From Devosia sp. (lineage in GTDB: Bacteria; Pseudomonadota; Alphaproteobacteria; Rhizobiales; Devosiaceae), in the NCBI GenBank assembly GCA_015234425.1, contig JADGNE010000057.1, positions 54,729 through 118,728 of the forward strand: a stretch of 64,000 nucleotides of DNA, written 5' to 3'. The translations under genes and the position numbers were made by a program. Shown in pieces: positions 52,174-61,466 of this stretch (positions are counted from its first letter, which is position 1; each line of letters starts with the position of its first letter). The notes under the pieces were generated by a model that was given only the letters and a program-made list of their open reading frames with translations, ran no database searches and had not been told where the DNA came from.

Positions 52174-53481
52174 CTAGACGAAGCGGTTGACCAGGTTTTC
52201 GAGATATTCCTGGCGGCCCGAACGCGGCTGCGGGTTGATGTTGTCGGCAGCAACCTTGGCGGCGATATCGGCGAGCGAGAGCTTGCCACCGAGAATGTCC
52301 TTGCCCAGGCCATTGTCCCAACCGGCGTAACGCTCGTCGAGCAGCTTGTCGAACTCGCCATCTTCGATGAGGGCAACGGCGCCCTTGAGGCCGCGGGCGA
52401 GGGTATCGAGACCGCCAATGTGACCATGGAGCAGATCAGCCGGATCGAGCGACTGGCGACGAACCTTGGCGTCGAAGTTGAAGCCGCCCTTGCCCAGGCC
52501 ACCCTGCTTGAGGATGTAGTAGAAGGCGAGCGCCATTTCGCCGGCATTGTTGGGGAAGTGGTCGGTGTCCCAGCCGGACTGGAGGTCGTTGCGGTTGGCG
52601 TCGACCGAGCCGAGCATGCCCAGCGAAGAGGCAACGGCCAGTTCGTGTTCGAAAGAGTGACCGGCGAGGAAGGCGTGGCCGACCTCGATATTGCACTTCA
52701 CCTTCTTTTCGAGGCCGTATTTCTGGAGGAAGCCAAAGACCGTGGCGACGTCATAGTCGTACTGGTGCTTGGATGGTTCCTGCGGCTTGGGTTCGATGAG
52801 GATCTGGCCTGTGAAGCCGATCTTTTCGGCATGCTCGATGACGAGGTGCAGGAAGCGGGCCATCTGGTCCTGCTCTTGCCCGATCTTGGTGTTGAGGAGG
52901 GTTTCGTAGCCCTCGCGGCCGCCCCAGAGCACATAGTTCTCGCCGCCCAGTTCATGGGTCAGCTCGAGCACGGATTTTACCTGACCGGCGGCATAGGCGA
53001 AGACTTCCGGATCGGGATTTGTGGCGGCGCCGGCCATGTAGCGCCGGTTCGAGAAGAGGTTGGCCGTGCCCCAGAGGAGCTTCTTGCCGGACTTTTGCAT
53101 GTTGGCGGCAATGATATCGCCGATGATGCGCAGGTTCTTGTTGCTCTCTTCAAGCGTTGCGCCTTCAGGAGCGACGTCGACGTCGTGGAAGGCGAAGAAG
53201 GGCACGTCGATGAGATCGAAGAACTCGAAGGCGACTTCAGCCTTGAGCTTGGCGCCATCGAGACCCTTGTCGAACCACGGGCGATCGAACGTACGGCCGC
53301 CGAAGGGGTCGCCGCCTTCCTGGGCAAAAGTGTGCCAATAGGCGATGGCCGGGCGGATATGGTCTTCCATCCGCTTGCCGGCGATCACTTCGTCCTTGTT
53401 GTAGTGGCGATAGGCGAGCGGGTTCTTGCTCTCGGTGCCTTCAAACTTGACCTGCGCCAGGCCCTTGAAAAAGTCGCTCAC
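52174..53481 (-). CDS. xylA: Xylose isomerase
   Basis: A 435-residue class II xylose isomerase that converts D-xylose to D-xylulose. It shows [22 protein letters not shown], the metal and substrate region [28 protein letters not shown], and [15 protein letters not shown] with SVDANRND. The start overlaps the xylB stop by four bases (ATGA), so the two are one transcript with xylB first. Confidence 0.97.
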   Translation of the reverse strand: MSDFFKGLAQVKFEGTESKNPLAYRHYNKDEVIAGKRMEDHIRPAIAYWHTFAQEGGDPFGGRTFDRPWFDKGLDGAKLKAEVAFEFFDLIDVPFFAFHDVDVAPEGATLEESNKNLRIIGDIIAANMQKSGKKLLWGTANLFSNRRYMAGAATNPDPEVFAYAAGQVKSVLELTHELGGENYVLWGGREGYETLLNTKIGQEQDQMARFLHLVIEHAEKIGFTGQILIEPKPQEPSKHQYDYDVATVFGFLQKYGLEKKVKCNIEVGHAFLAGHSFEHELAVASSLGMLGSVDANRNDLQSGWDTDHFPNNAGEMALAFYYILKQGGLGKGGFNFDAKVRRQSLDPADLLHGHIGGLDTLARGLKGAVALIEDGEFDKLLDERYAGWDNGLGKDILGGKLSLADIAAKVAADNINPQPRSGRQEYLENLVNRFV

Positions 53482-54941
53482 GAAATTGCCTCCTCAATGG
53501 CGGGGTAGAGTGCGCGGTAGCGCGCATATTGATCGGAATAGGCGGCCGACAGGGATGTGTCGGGCGCGATAATTGTCTTGATGGACGGCATGGCCATGAC
53601 ATCGGCGGGCTTGGCGCCGGTGGCGGCGCAGAGGCCGAGGCGGGCGGCGCCGAGCGCGCCACCGAAATCACCGTCCTCGGGGAGGGCGATTTCCATGTCG
53701 AGATTGGTCGCCAGCATCTTCAACCAAAGGGCGGATTTTGAACCGCCGCCCACCGCCAGGAGGCGATTGATGGAGGTACCGGCATCGGCGAGGACGCGCT
53801 GGCAATCACGCATGGCTAAGGTGACACCTTCCATGACGGCCTGGGCCAGCTGGGCGCTGTCGGTGGACTGGCTGAGACCGACAAAGGAGCCGCGGGCATT
53901 GGCATTGTTGTGCGGAGTGCGCTCACCCGAGAGATAGGGCAGGAAGATCGCTTCGCCCGGACCGGCAAACTGGGCCTCGGCTTCGCCTGCGAGCTCGGCC
54001 TGCTTCTTGCCGGTGATGCGGGAGAGCCAGTTCAGCGAATCGGTCGCCGAAAGGATGACGCCCATCTGGTGCCAGGTATCGGGAATGGCGTGGCAGAAGG
54101 CGTGGACGGCGCCGTGGGTATTGGGGCTGAACTTTTCGTTGGAGACGAAAAGCACGCCTGACGTGCCGAGGGAGACAAAGCCCTCGCCGGGACGGATGGC
54201 GCCGATGCCACAGGCGGCCGCCGCATTGTCGCCCGCGCCACCGGCGACGACGACGGTGCCCGACATCCCCCAGCGGGAGACGAATTCGGGCTTGAGCTGC
54301 GCCGAGACGGCAGAGCCTTCCACCAGACGCGGCATGTGCCCGCGGGTGAGGCCGGTGACGCCGAGCAATTCGTCCGACCAGTCGCGCTTGGCGACGTCGA
54401 GCCAGAGCGTGCCGGCGGCGTCGGACATGTCTTCGACGTGCTCGCCGGTGAGCAGCAGGCGGACGTAAGCCTTGGGCAGCAGCACCTTGGCGATTTTGTC
54501 GTAGATGGCCGGCTCGTGCTTGCGGACCCAGGCGATTTTTGGCGCGGTGAAGCCGGGCATGGCGATATTGCCGGCGAGATCGCGCAGATTGGGGAGCGCG
54601 GCTTCCATTTCCCCGCATTCGGCGGAAGAGCGGCCGTCATTCCAGAGGATGCAGGGGCGCAGCACCTCGTCATTGGCATCGAGAAGCGTCGCGCCATGCA
54701 TGTGGCCGGAGAGGCCAATACCGCGCACATCGGCGAGCTCGGTCGGGTGGCTTTGCTTGAGCTTGTCGATGGCGCCGAGGGTGGCAGTCCACCAATCAGC
54801 GGGATTTTGTTCCGACCAGCCCGGATGGGGGCGGACCGGCTCGACGGCGGGCGCGGAGGCTTCGCCGATGGCGCGGCCGTTGTCGTCGATGAGCAGAGCC
54901 TTGACCCCGGACGTGCCGATATCGATGCCGAGGAAGGTCAT
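53478..54941 (-). CDS. xylB: Xylulokinase
   Basis: A 487-residue FGGY-family kinase that phosphorylates D-xylulose for entry to the pentose phosphate pathway. The phosphate-binding [20 protein letters not shown] opens the protein, [15 protein letters not shown] and the late [15 protein letters not shown] are family motifs. The operon xylB-xylA is followed, past a repeat, by the xylosidase gene. A LacI regulator lies 90 bases upstream. Confidence 0.96.
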   Translation of the reverse strand: MTFLGIDIGTSGVKALLIDDNGRAIGEASAPAVEPVRPHPGWSEQNPADWWTATLGAIDKLKQSHPTELADVRGIGLSGHMHGATLLDANDEVLRPCILWNDGRSSAECGEMEAALPNLRDLAGNIAMPGFTAPKIAWVRKHEPAIYDKIAKVLLPKAYVRLLLTGEHVEDMSDAAGTLWLDVAKRDWSDELLGVTGLTRGHMPRLVEGSAVSAQLKPEFVSRWGMSGTVVVAGGAGDNAAAACGIGAIRPGEGFVSLGTSGVLFVSNEKFSPNTHGAVHAFCHAIPDTWHQMGVILSATDSLNWLSRITGKKQAELAGEAEAQFAGPGEAIFLPYLSGERTPHNNANARGSFVGLSQSTDSAQLAQAVMEGVTLAMRDCQRVLADAGTSINRLLAVGGGSKSALWLKMLATNLDMEIALPEDGDFGGALGAARLGLCAATGAKPADVMAMPSIKTIIAPDTSLSAAYSDQYARYRALYPAIEEAIS

Positions 54942-55030
54942 GAGGCACGTACCTCAGAAATGATCAAAAGCAACATCAGCTCCTCCTCCTGCCCAATTTT
55001 GGGCCGCCCATGTTTTGATTGGACGTTTGT

Positions 55031-56095
55031 TTAGCGCAGATTGTCGCGCAGGAAAATCCCAATTTCAATGGGGTCGCTGGCAAGGGGCCGCGGCGTCGAC
55101 AAGGCAAGGGACCGTGCGGCGGCAATCACCTCCCGGATTTCGCCATCCGGGTTCTGGTCGAGGACCACGTCGATGGCGCTGGATTTGAGGCCAGCGCGGG
55201 TGGGGCCGGTCAATTCGTGCGCGATGACGCGAATGCTCCGGGCGCGACCGGATTTTTCGAGCGCCGCGACGAGCCCGGCATTGCCAGCGCCGAGATTGTA
55301 TAGGCCTGAAAGATCTGGGTGTTTCGCGAGAATGTCGGCGACCAGGGTCTCGGTTTCCGCGCCGTCGTCATGCCCCTCAAACGGGCCGATCGGGTCGACG
55401 CCCGAAAATTCCGCGCCGAGAACTTGGGAAAATCCCTCAAAGCGCTCCTTGTGATCGCGAAGGTGGAGGGAACCGGCGATAACGGCCACCTTGCCACCGG
55501 CGGGCAGGAAGCGTCCGAGCAGGGAGGCTGCCGTACGGCCGGCTGCAACATTGTCGATGCCGATGAAGTGGCGACGACCGGAGCCGGGCAGGTCGGACAC
55601 CAGCGTCATCACCACGATACCCCGGCGCGTAGCCGAATCGACGGCAGCGACAATGGCCGGGTCTTCGCTGGCGACGATGACGGCGCAGTCGCAGCTTTGC
55701 GGGGAAAGGCGATCGAGCTCGCGGGCGAGGGCCCCGGCATCAAGGGCGCGGACGCGCTGGGTGGAGATGTGGATGCGGTCGGAATTGGCCTGCGGCGCGC
55801 GACGCCCCACCGCATCGGCGAGGCTGTCCATGAATTCATTGGCGCTGTCGGGGATGAAGAACAGGATCGACAGATCCCGCGCCCGGGCCATCAGCGAGGC
55901 ATTGAGATCGCGCGAAAATCCGAGGCTGGCAATGGCCTCCTCGACCTTTTCAGCCGTGGCGGCGCGCACCCCGGGGCGACCATTGAGGACACGGTCCACC
56001 GTGGCCAGGGACACGCCGGCAGAGCGCGCTACATCATGCACCGTCACCCGGCGCCGGACTGCCTCGTCGTCCACTCTGCCCCCCAGTTTTATCAT
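55031..56095 (-). CDS. LacI-family transcriptional regulator
   Basis: A 354-residue regulator. The helix-turn-helix is VTVHDVARSAGVSLATVDRVLNGRPGVRAATAEKV, and the rest is a periplasmic-binding-like sugar sensor (LSGLYNLGAGNAGLVAALEKS). It very likely controls the xylose genes downstream and the divergent mutarotase. The start at 56095 is chosen; an upstream ATG at 56131 would add 12 residues. A 17-bp palindrome lies in the divergent region. Confidence 0.88.
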   Translation of the reverse strand: MIKLGGRVDDEAVRRRVTVHDVARSAGVSLATVDRVLNGRPGVRAATAEKVEEAIASLGFSRDLNASLMARARDLSILFFIPDSANEFMDSLADAVGRRAPQANSDRIHISTQRVRALDAGALARELDRLSPQSCDCAVIVASEDPAIVAAVDSATRRGIVVMTLVSDLPGSGRRHFIGIDNVAAGRTAASLLGRFLPAGGKVAVIAGSLHLRDHKERFEGFSQVLGAEFSGVDPIGPFEGHDDGAETETLVADILAKHPDLSGLYNLGAGNAGLVAALEKSGRARSIRVIAHELTGPTRAGLKSSAIDVVLDQNPDGEIREVIAAARSLALSTPRPLASDPIEIGIFLRDNLR

Positions 56096-56146
56096 TTCCA
56101 ACAGACGCACAGTTCCCGAGCCCTGGCACAAAGGTCAAGTGCGGCG

Positions 56147-56163
56147 TTGCCCGAGAGGGGCAA
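56147..56163. promoter_or_regulatory. Candidate LacI operator in the divergent region
   Basis: TTGCCC-GAGAG-GGGCAA is a perfect 6-bp inverted repeat with a 5-base spacer, lying 52 bases upstream of the LacI start and 45 bases upstream of the mutarotase start. LacI sites are usually of similar length but with a central CG; this is a structural candidate only. Confidence 0.45.
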
Positions 56164-56207
56164 ATAGGGCTAGACCTGCCCGCCAGAAATTGCGAGAGGG
56201 CAAGCGG

Positions 56208-57221
56208 ATGGCGATTGCGGTATCTACCTTCGGCGAGCATGGCGGCAAGCGCGTCGACCAGTTTCGTCTGGTCAGCGACACTGGCGTAACCGTCGATATC
56301 ATCGGCTATGGCGTGGCCGTGCGGGACTGGCGCGTGCCGGTGGCGGGCGGCGAGCGGAGCGTGGTGCTCGGCTTTGACAGTTTTGAGCCCTATCCGCTGC
56401 ACAGCCCGCATTTCGGCTCGCTGGCCGGACGCGTTGCCAATCGCATCAAGGATGCCTCGTTCGAGATCGACGGCGTCACCTACAAGCTGCCGCCCAATGC
56501 GGGCGATCTGCAGCTGCATGGCGGCACCGAGGGCCTTGGCCGACAGGTGTGGTCGGGGCAGGCGGACAGCGCCAATAACGCCGTGCGCTTCACCCATTTT
56601 TCGCCCGACGGCGCAATGGGTTACCCCGGCAATGTGAATTTTGCTGCGACCTATACGCTGCTGGGCAACAAGCTGCGGCTGGAGCTCAGCGCAACGACCG
56701 ACCGCGCCACGCCGATCAGCCTCGTGCAGCACCAATATTTCAATCTCGGCACCACCGACGACGTGCTCGATCACTCGATCCAGGTCAATTCGAGCGCCTA
56801 TACGCTGCTTGGCGACGATCTGGCGCCGACCGGCGCGATCCTGCCTTCGCGCGGCACGAAATATGATCTGCGCACGGCGCGGACCATGCGCGACGCAGAA
56901 GGCCAGCCGGTCGATTATGATATTGGCATGGTGCTCGACAGCGGTCGCAAGACCAGCGATCCGATTGCCACGGTTGTGTCGCCGGACAAGGACCTCACCC
57001 TCAAGATCTGGAGCGATCGGCCGGGCGTGCAGGTCTATAACAGCGTCTGGACTGACATTCCGGTGCCGGGGTTGGGTGGCAAGACCTATGGCCGCTTCTC
57101 GGGCCTTTGCCTCGAGGACCAGAACCTGGCCGACGCGCTGCACAATCCGCATTTCCCCAACATCATCCACACGCCGGACCGGCCCTACAGCCATTGGTGC
57201 GAGATCGAGATCGCGGAATAG
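56208..57221 (+). CDS. galM: Aldose 1-epimerase (mutarotase)
   Basis: A 337-residue beta-sandwich enzyme that interconverts alpha and beta anomers of sugars. The motifs GRVANRIKDASFEIDG, LQLHGGTEGLGRQVW, HQYFNLG (catalytic His) and GLCLEDQNLADALHNP with the catalytic Glu are typical. Xylose isomerase prefers one anomer, so it fits the xylose block. GAGAGGGCAAGCGG before the ATG is a good ribosome-binding region. Confidence 0.94.
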   Translation: MAIAVSTFGEHGGKRVDQFRLVSDTGVTVDIIGYGVAVRDWRVPVAGGERSVVLGFDSFEPYPLHSPHFGSLAGRVANRIKDASFEIDGVTYKLPPNAGDLQLHGGTEGLGRQVWSGQADSANNAVRFTHFSPDGAMGYPGNVNFAATYTLLGNKLRLELSATTDRATPISLVQHQYFNLGTTDDVLDHSIQVNSSAYTLLGDDLAPTGAILPSRGTKYDLRTARTMRDAEGQPVDYDIGMVLDSGRKTSDPIATVVSPDKDLTLKIWSDRPGVQVYNSVWTDIPVPGLGGKTYGRFSGLCLEDQNLADALHNPHFPNIIHTPDRPYSHWCEIEIAE

Positions 57222-57244
57222 GGGGAGTATCCCCTCCTACCTAG

Positions 57245-57306
57245 CCATTCGAGCATAGCTCTCATGGCCTTCTTGCCTAAAATTGCTCTTCAGGAGCAAT
57301 TTTGCC
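57245..57306. repeat. 62-bp two-hairpin element, family C copy 2
   Basis: GAGC-ata-GCTC and then AAAATTGCTC-ttcag-GAGCAATTTT (57279-57303). Relative to copy 1 (37629-37690), three base pairs in the stems have changed on both sides. It lies after galM and before a GC-rich repeat. Confidence 0.8.
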
Positions 57307-57324
57307 TGCCCGGCGCGAAGCCCC

Positions 57325-57420
57325 TGACAAGGGGGAGGGATCTGCCGGCGGCTCCCCAATTTTCGTGACACACTCGATTTGTTCCTCCCCCTGACAGGGG
57401 GAGGATAGGTGGGGGTTTGG
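57325..57420. repeat. GC-rich intergenic repeat before the WYL regulator
   Basis: CCCCTGACAAGGGGGAGGGA at 57325-57345 and CCTCCCCCTGACAGGGGGAGGA at about 57384-57406, with GTGGGGGTTTGGG following. It is the same family as 40883-41000 and 49913-50160. Confidence 0.6.
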
Positions 57421-57483
57421 GCGATCGCCCATAGACCTAAGGTGCTGAATTTGGCACCCTCTCCGTCCTCCGGAGGAAGCGCG

Positions 57484-58188
57484 ATGGACAAGACCGAGCG
57501 GCTTTTTGCCATCATGGACGCGCTGCGGCGCCATCGCCGGCCGATCACGGCGGCGGCACTGGCCGAGGAGCAGGGCGTTTCCGTGCGCACGCTCTATCGC
57601 GATATCCAGACGCTGATCGGGCTCGGCGCGCCGATCGATGGCGAGGCGGGGATCGGCTATATGCTGAAGCCCGGATTTTTCCTCCCGCCGCTGATGTTTT
57701 CCCCCGAAGAGCTGGAAGCCCTGGTGCTCGGCGCGCGCTGGGTGGAAGCCCAGCCGGACGACCAGCTGGGTGCAGCTGCTCGCAATGCACTGGCAAAAAT
57801 CGCCACCGCATCACCCGAGGATCTGCGCGACCGGATCAGCGATACGGCACTGTGGCCGGTGGCGGTGTGGGGCAAGCGCAAGCCGATCCCGGTGCTGAGC
57901 GATATCAGGCTGGCCATGCGGCAGGAAAAGGCCGTGCGCATCGACTATGAAGACGAACAGGGGCGCGTTTCGAGCCGCACCATCTGGCCGGTGGGCATCG
58001 CCTTTTACGAGGGCAAGCAGACCATTTCCGCCTGGTGTTGCCTGCGGGAAGATTTTCGCAATTTCAGGACCGACCGGATTGTGTGCCTGACCCTTACCGA
58101 AGAGCGCTATGGCAAGCGCCGCGCCGTGCTGGAGCGCGAATGGCGCGAGAGCTGGGAACGGGATGCCCAGCACATGCAGGCCGGCTAA
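57484..58188 (+). CDS. WYL-domain transcriptional regulator (YafY type)
   Basis: A 234-residue protein with an N-terminal winged helix (RLFAIMDALRRHRRPITAAALAEEQGVSVRTLYRDI) and a WYL domain (VRIDYEDEQGRVSSRTIWPVGIAFYEGKQTISAWCCLREDFRNFRTDRI). WYL regulators often sense nucleotides or small ligands and control sugar or stress genes. Its 3' end overlaps that of the RamB-like gene by four bases (convergent). The target is unknown. Confidence 0.85.
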   Translation: MDKTERLFAIMDALRRHRRPITAAALAEEQGVSVRTLYRDIQTLIGLGAPIDGEAGIGYMLKPGFFLPPLMFSPEELEALVLGARWVEAQPDDQLGAAARNALAKIATASPEDLRDRISDTALWPVAVWGKRKPIPVLSDIRLAMRQEKAVRIDYEDEQGRVSSRTIWPVGIAFYEGKQTISAWCCLREDFRNFRTDRIVCLTLTEERYGKRRAVLEREWRESWERDAQHMQAG

Positions 58189-59591
58189 CCCATTCTTGCA
58201 TAAATGCTTTCTGGACGGATGGTGTCGTCGAGACGGAAGCGGTGATCGGCCGGCGGATGGGCGCGGCTTGAGCATTCGAGGCGTGGACAGATGCGGCAGC
58301 CGGTGCCGATGGGCACGATCTGCTGCTCGCTGGTGAGATCGACGCCTTCGGAATAAATCATCTCCCTGGCGTGGTGGATGGCGCAGCCCAGCCCGATGGA
58401 GAGATGCCGACGCGGGGCATTGTAGCGATAGTCCCCCTTGGTGATGGTGCGGGCGATGCAGAAATAGCGCTGGCCATCGGGCATCTGGCTGATCTGCACA
58501 TTGATGCGGTCGGGCGCGAGGAAAGCGGCATAGATATTCCAGCGCGGGCAGGCTCCCGAATGGCGCGGGATGTGAATGCCCGAGAGCGAAAAGCGCTTTG
58601 AAATGTTTCCTGCAATATCGGTGCGCACCAGGTGGAGCGGAATGCCCGAAGCGCCCTTGCGCTGCAGCGTGGTCATGCGATGGCAGACCTGCTCGAAACT
58701 GGCGCCAAACCGCCGACCGACGCGATCGATATCATAGCGATGATCGCGGCAGGCTTTCAGAAATGGCTCATAAGGCATGAGCAGGGCGGCGGCGAAATAG
58801 GACGAGAGCACGTTTCGCGCCAAAGCCGGGGCGTCGCCCTCGGGCAGATTGGCCGCCTCAATGACGGCTGCGATTTCGGCACTGGCGGCCAGCGTGCCGA
58901 TTTGTTGGGCGAGCAGGAAAGACGCGGTCTCACCAGGCAGGAGGTCGGACACCAGCAGATGCCGGCGCGCCGAATCGAGCTGGCGCGCCACGCCATGGGG
59001 CAGGGAGGCCAGACGGGTTTCGAGCCCGAAGACGTTGAAAAGATAGGTTCTTATGCCGGTTTCAAAACTATCGCCGGAATTGTCTATGTCGATGCGGACG
59101 CGTTCCGCGGCTTCCTCGAGGATGGGAAAATGATTGGCATTGGCCTGGAGGAAATCGGAGATGGCATCGGTGGCGAGGTGGAAGGGTTCCGCCTCAGCTT
59201 GCACCGGGCGCGGAGTTTCTTCGCCTGTCAGATTTTTGTAGCGGTCATAGAGCTTTAACACTGCTCGCGCTGCCGCCGGATTGGCGTGCGCTAGGTCACG
59301 GATCTCGAGATTGGTGAGGTCACTGTCGGCAAAGAGATCGTCGCCGAAAATCTCCATGAGATCACCGACCAGCCGACCTTCATCGCTGTCGACCAGCTCG
59401 CCCGGCTCGACGCCAAAATAGCCCGCGATGGAAAACAACAGCGGCACCGTCACCTTGCGGCGATTGTGCTCGATGAGATTGAGGTAGCTTGGCGAAATGC
59501 CCAGCGCGGCAGCGAGGTCGGCCTGGTTGAGATGCCGAACGCGGCGCAAGCGCTTGATGCGCCCGCCGATCTGGCTTGCCGATGCCTCCAT
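58185..59591 (-). CDS. RamB/ScfR-like XRE regulator with M78 metallopeptidase-like and DUF2083 domains
   Basis: A 468-residue regulator. The XRE helix-turn-helix is at residues 8-60 (IKRLRRVRHLNQADLAAALGISPSYLNLIEHNRRKV). The middle belongs to the ImmA/IrrE (M78) fold, and the C-terminus (DUF2083) has cysteines in GCRICPRLECSSRAHPP. Related RamB and ScfR proteins repress or activate glyoxylate bypass genes, and aceA is the next gene on the other side of the divergent promoter. The start follows GGGAGG. Confidence 0.9.
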   Translation of the reverse strand: MEASASQIGGRIKRLRRVRHLNQADLAAALGISPSYLNLIEHNRRKVTVPLLFSIAGYFGVEPGELVDSDEGRLVGDLMEIFGDDLFADSDLTNLEIRDLAHANPAAARAVLKLYDRYKNLTGEETPRPVQAEAEPFHLATDAISDFLQANANHFPILEEAAERVRIDIDNSGDSFETGIRTYLFNVFGLETRLASLPHGVARQLDSARRHLLVSDLLPGETASFLLAQQIGTLAASAEIAAVIEAANLPEGDAPALARNVLSSYFAAALLMPYEPFLKACRDHRYDIDRVGRRFGASFEQVCHRMTTLQRKGASGIPLHLVRTDIAGNISKRFSLSGIHIPRHSGACPRWNIYAAFLAPDRINVQISQMPDGQRYFCIARTITKGDYRYNAPRRHLSIGLGCAIHHAREMIYSEGVDLTSEQQIVPIGTGCRICPRLECSSRAHPPADHRFRLDDTIRPESIYARMG

Positions 59592-59605
59592 TCCGACCTC
59601 CCGAA

Positions 59606-59715
59606 CTTTACACGCTTTACATTCATGACAGTACCGATTGACAGGCGCTTTACAGCTTTACAGCCGCTTTTGTCGTTAGTTCTTGCATAGAGAGCGCAGA
59701 TGTCAAATCTTTACA
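59606..59715. promoter_or_regulatory. Five CTTTACA repeats in the divergent promoter
   Basis: CTTTACA occurs at 59606, 59615, 59648, 59656 and 59709, all on the + strand. Four are in two tandem pairs with 9- and 8-base steps. They lie between the RamB-like start (59591) and the small conserved gene (59737). They are good candidate operators for this regulator. Confidence 0.6.
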
Positions 59716-59736
59716 TCAACGACGAGGAGACATTCG

Positions 59737-59964
59737 ATGAACAGCGATATCGCTCAACGCGACGAGTACATCACCATCATTGCCCCGACTGCGCAGGAGG
59801 CCATGGCGCAGTTCAAGGCCCGCGGTCTTGATGATCAGGGTTTCACCATTGCCGGGCGCATTGGCCGCCATCAGTTCACCCTGGTGGGCGCGGAAGAAGC
59901 GCAGGAATTGTTTTCCGGCGCCGGCATGATTGCAGCGACTTTCAGCCGTCGGGTTTCGGCTTAG
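59737..59964 (+). CDS. Small conserved protein upstream of aceA
   Basis: A 75-residue cytoplasmic protein (MNSDIAQRDEYITIIAPTAQ...). It has no signal peptide or membrane segment. Similar proteins occur before isocitrate lyase in related genomes, as far as I can recall, but the function is unknown. It follows a GAGGAGA ribosome-binding site and the five-repeat promoter, and precedes aceA by 185 bases. It is likely co-regulated with aceA. Confidence 0.75.
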   Translation: MNSDIAQRDEYITIIAPTAQEAMAQFKARGLDDQGFTIAGRIGRHQFTLVGAEEAQELFSGAGMIAATFSRRVSA

Positions 59965-59994
59965 GGCAGGGGGCCGCGTGTGATGGCACGAGCC

Positions 59995-60040
59995 TACCAC
60001 CCCCACCCTTGATCCCTCCCCACAAGGGGGAGGGAGACGA
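59995..60040. repeat. GC-rich repeat upstream of aceA
   Basis: CCACCCCCACCCTTGATCCC, followed by TCCCCACAAGGGGGAGGGAG. The palindrome is nearly identical to that at 18380-18410. Confidence 0.6.
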
Positions 60041-60068
60041 CTGCACCAATTTGCACCCCTAAAATCCG

Positions 60069-60084
60069 TGTTCCACGTGAATCA
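60069..60084. promoter_or_regulatory. parS-like site 3 (upstream of aceA)
   Basis: TGTTCCACGTGAATCA matches the ParB site consensus at 14 of 16 positions. Its complement TGATTCACGTGGAACA differs from the shared 15-mer by one base. It lies 66 bases before the aceA ATG, in non-coding DNA. Confidence 0.75.
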
Positions 60085-60149
60085 CCCAGAAAACTGCCAG
60101 AACCTGCTGCGGCGGGACCGGCGGAGCCATGCCTCAAGAGGAGAAAAGC

Positions 60150-61445
60150 ATGCTCGACAAGCCCCACAAGCCCGAAAGCTTCCCGACGCCGGACTACGCG
60201 CCGGATCGCTGGCGCACTATTTCGCGCAACTATACGCCCGCCGATGTGCGCCGGCTGGCCGGGTCCCTGCCCATCCGGCATACGCTGGCCGAAAATGGCG
60301 CCAAACGTCTTTGGGAACTGCTGCACACAGAAGATTTCGTGCCGACGCTGGGCACGTTTACCGGCAACCAGGCGGTGCAGCAGGTCAAGGCCGGCCTGAA
60401 AGCCATTTATCTTTCCGGCTGGCAAGTGGCAGCGGACGCGAACACCTCGGGCAATATGTATCCGGATCAGTCGCTTTACCCGGTGGACAGCGTTCCTTCC
60501 GTGGTCAAGCGCATCAACAAGGCCCTGCAGCGCGCCGACCAGATCCAGACCATGGAAAAGGCCGACGGCATTGCCACCACCGATCACGATTTCTTCGTGC
60601 CCATCATTGCCGACGCCGAAGCCGGTTTTGGCGGCGCGCTCAATGTGTTCGAGCTGATGAAGGCGATGATCGAGGCCGGCGCAGCGGCGGTGCATTTTGA
60701 GGATCAGCTGGCGAGCGAGAAGAAGTGCGGGCATCTCGGTGGGAAGGTGCTGGTTCCCACCGCGCAATTCGTCAAGACGCTGAATGTTGCCCGTCTCGCG
60801 GCGGACGTATTGGGCGTTCCGACGTTGATCATGGCCCGTACGGACGCGGAAGCTGCACGGCTGATCACCTCGGATATCGACGAATATGATCGCCCCTTCG
60901 TCACCGGCGAGCGCACGGCTGAAGGCTTTTATCGGCTCAAGGGCGGTATTGACTGCGCCATTGCCCGTGGTCTGGCTTATGCGCCCTATGCCGACCTCAT
61001 CTGGTGCGAAACGTCGACGCCGGACCTGGCAGAAGCGCGCAAATTCGCCGAAGCGATTCGCAAGGAATATCCGGAGCAGATGCTCGCCTATAATTGCTCG
61101 CCGAGCTTTAACTGGGCCAAGCATATGGGCGAGGCGGAAATGGAAAAGTTCCAGCGCGAGCTGGGCGCCATGGGCTACAAATACCAGTTCATCACGCTGG
61201 CGGGCTTTCACAATCTCAGCCTCACCACGTTCGAGCTGGCGCGCAGCTACAAGGAACGTGGCATGGCCGGCTACTCGGCGCTGCAGCAGGCCGAATTTGC
61301 CGCCGAAAAACACGGTTTCTCGGCCGTTCGCCACCAGCGCGAAGTGGGGACGAGCTATTTCGATGCCGTGTCGATGACCGTGAGCGAAGGCCAGAGCGCC
61401 ACCACGGCGATGGCCGACTCCACCGAAACCGCACAATTTCACTGA
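60150..61445 (+). CDS. aceA: Isocitrate lyase
   Basis: A 431-residue enzyme that splits isocitrate to glyoxylate and succinate, the first step of the glyoxylate bypass. The active-site loop is [16 protein letters not shown] with the catalytic Cys in KKCGH, and [13 protein letters not shown] and TLAGFHNLS are also typical. The ATG at 60150 follows AGAGGAGAAAAGC. Malate synthase is not in the window. It is flanked by two parS-like sites. Confidence 0.97.
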   Translation: MLDKPHKPESFPTPDYAPDRWRTISRNYTPADVRRLAGSLPIRHTLAENGAKRLWELLHTEDFVPTLGTFTGNQAVQQVKAGLKAIYLSGWQVAADANTSGNMYPDQSLYPVDSVPSVVKRINKALQRADQIQTMEKADGIATTDHDFFVPIIADAEAGFGGALNVFELMKAMIEAGAAAVHFEDQLASEKKCGHLGGKVLVPTAQFVKTLNVARLAADVLGVPTLIMARTDAEAARLITSDIDEYDRPFVTGERTAEGFYRLKGGIDCAIARGLAYAPYADLIWCETSTPDLAEARKFAEAIRKEYPEQMLAYNCSPSFNWAKHMGEAEMEKFQRELGAMGYKYQFITLAGFHNLSLTTFELARSYKERGMAGYSALQQAEFAAEKHGFSAVRHQREVGTSYFDAVSMTVSEGQSATTAMADSTETAQFH

Positions 61446-61466
61446 AATCCGGGCAGAACCTCCCTC

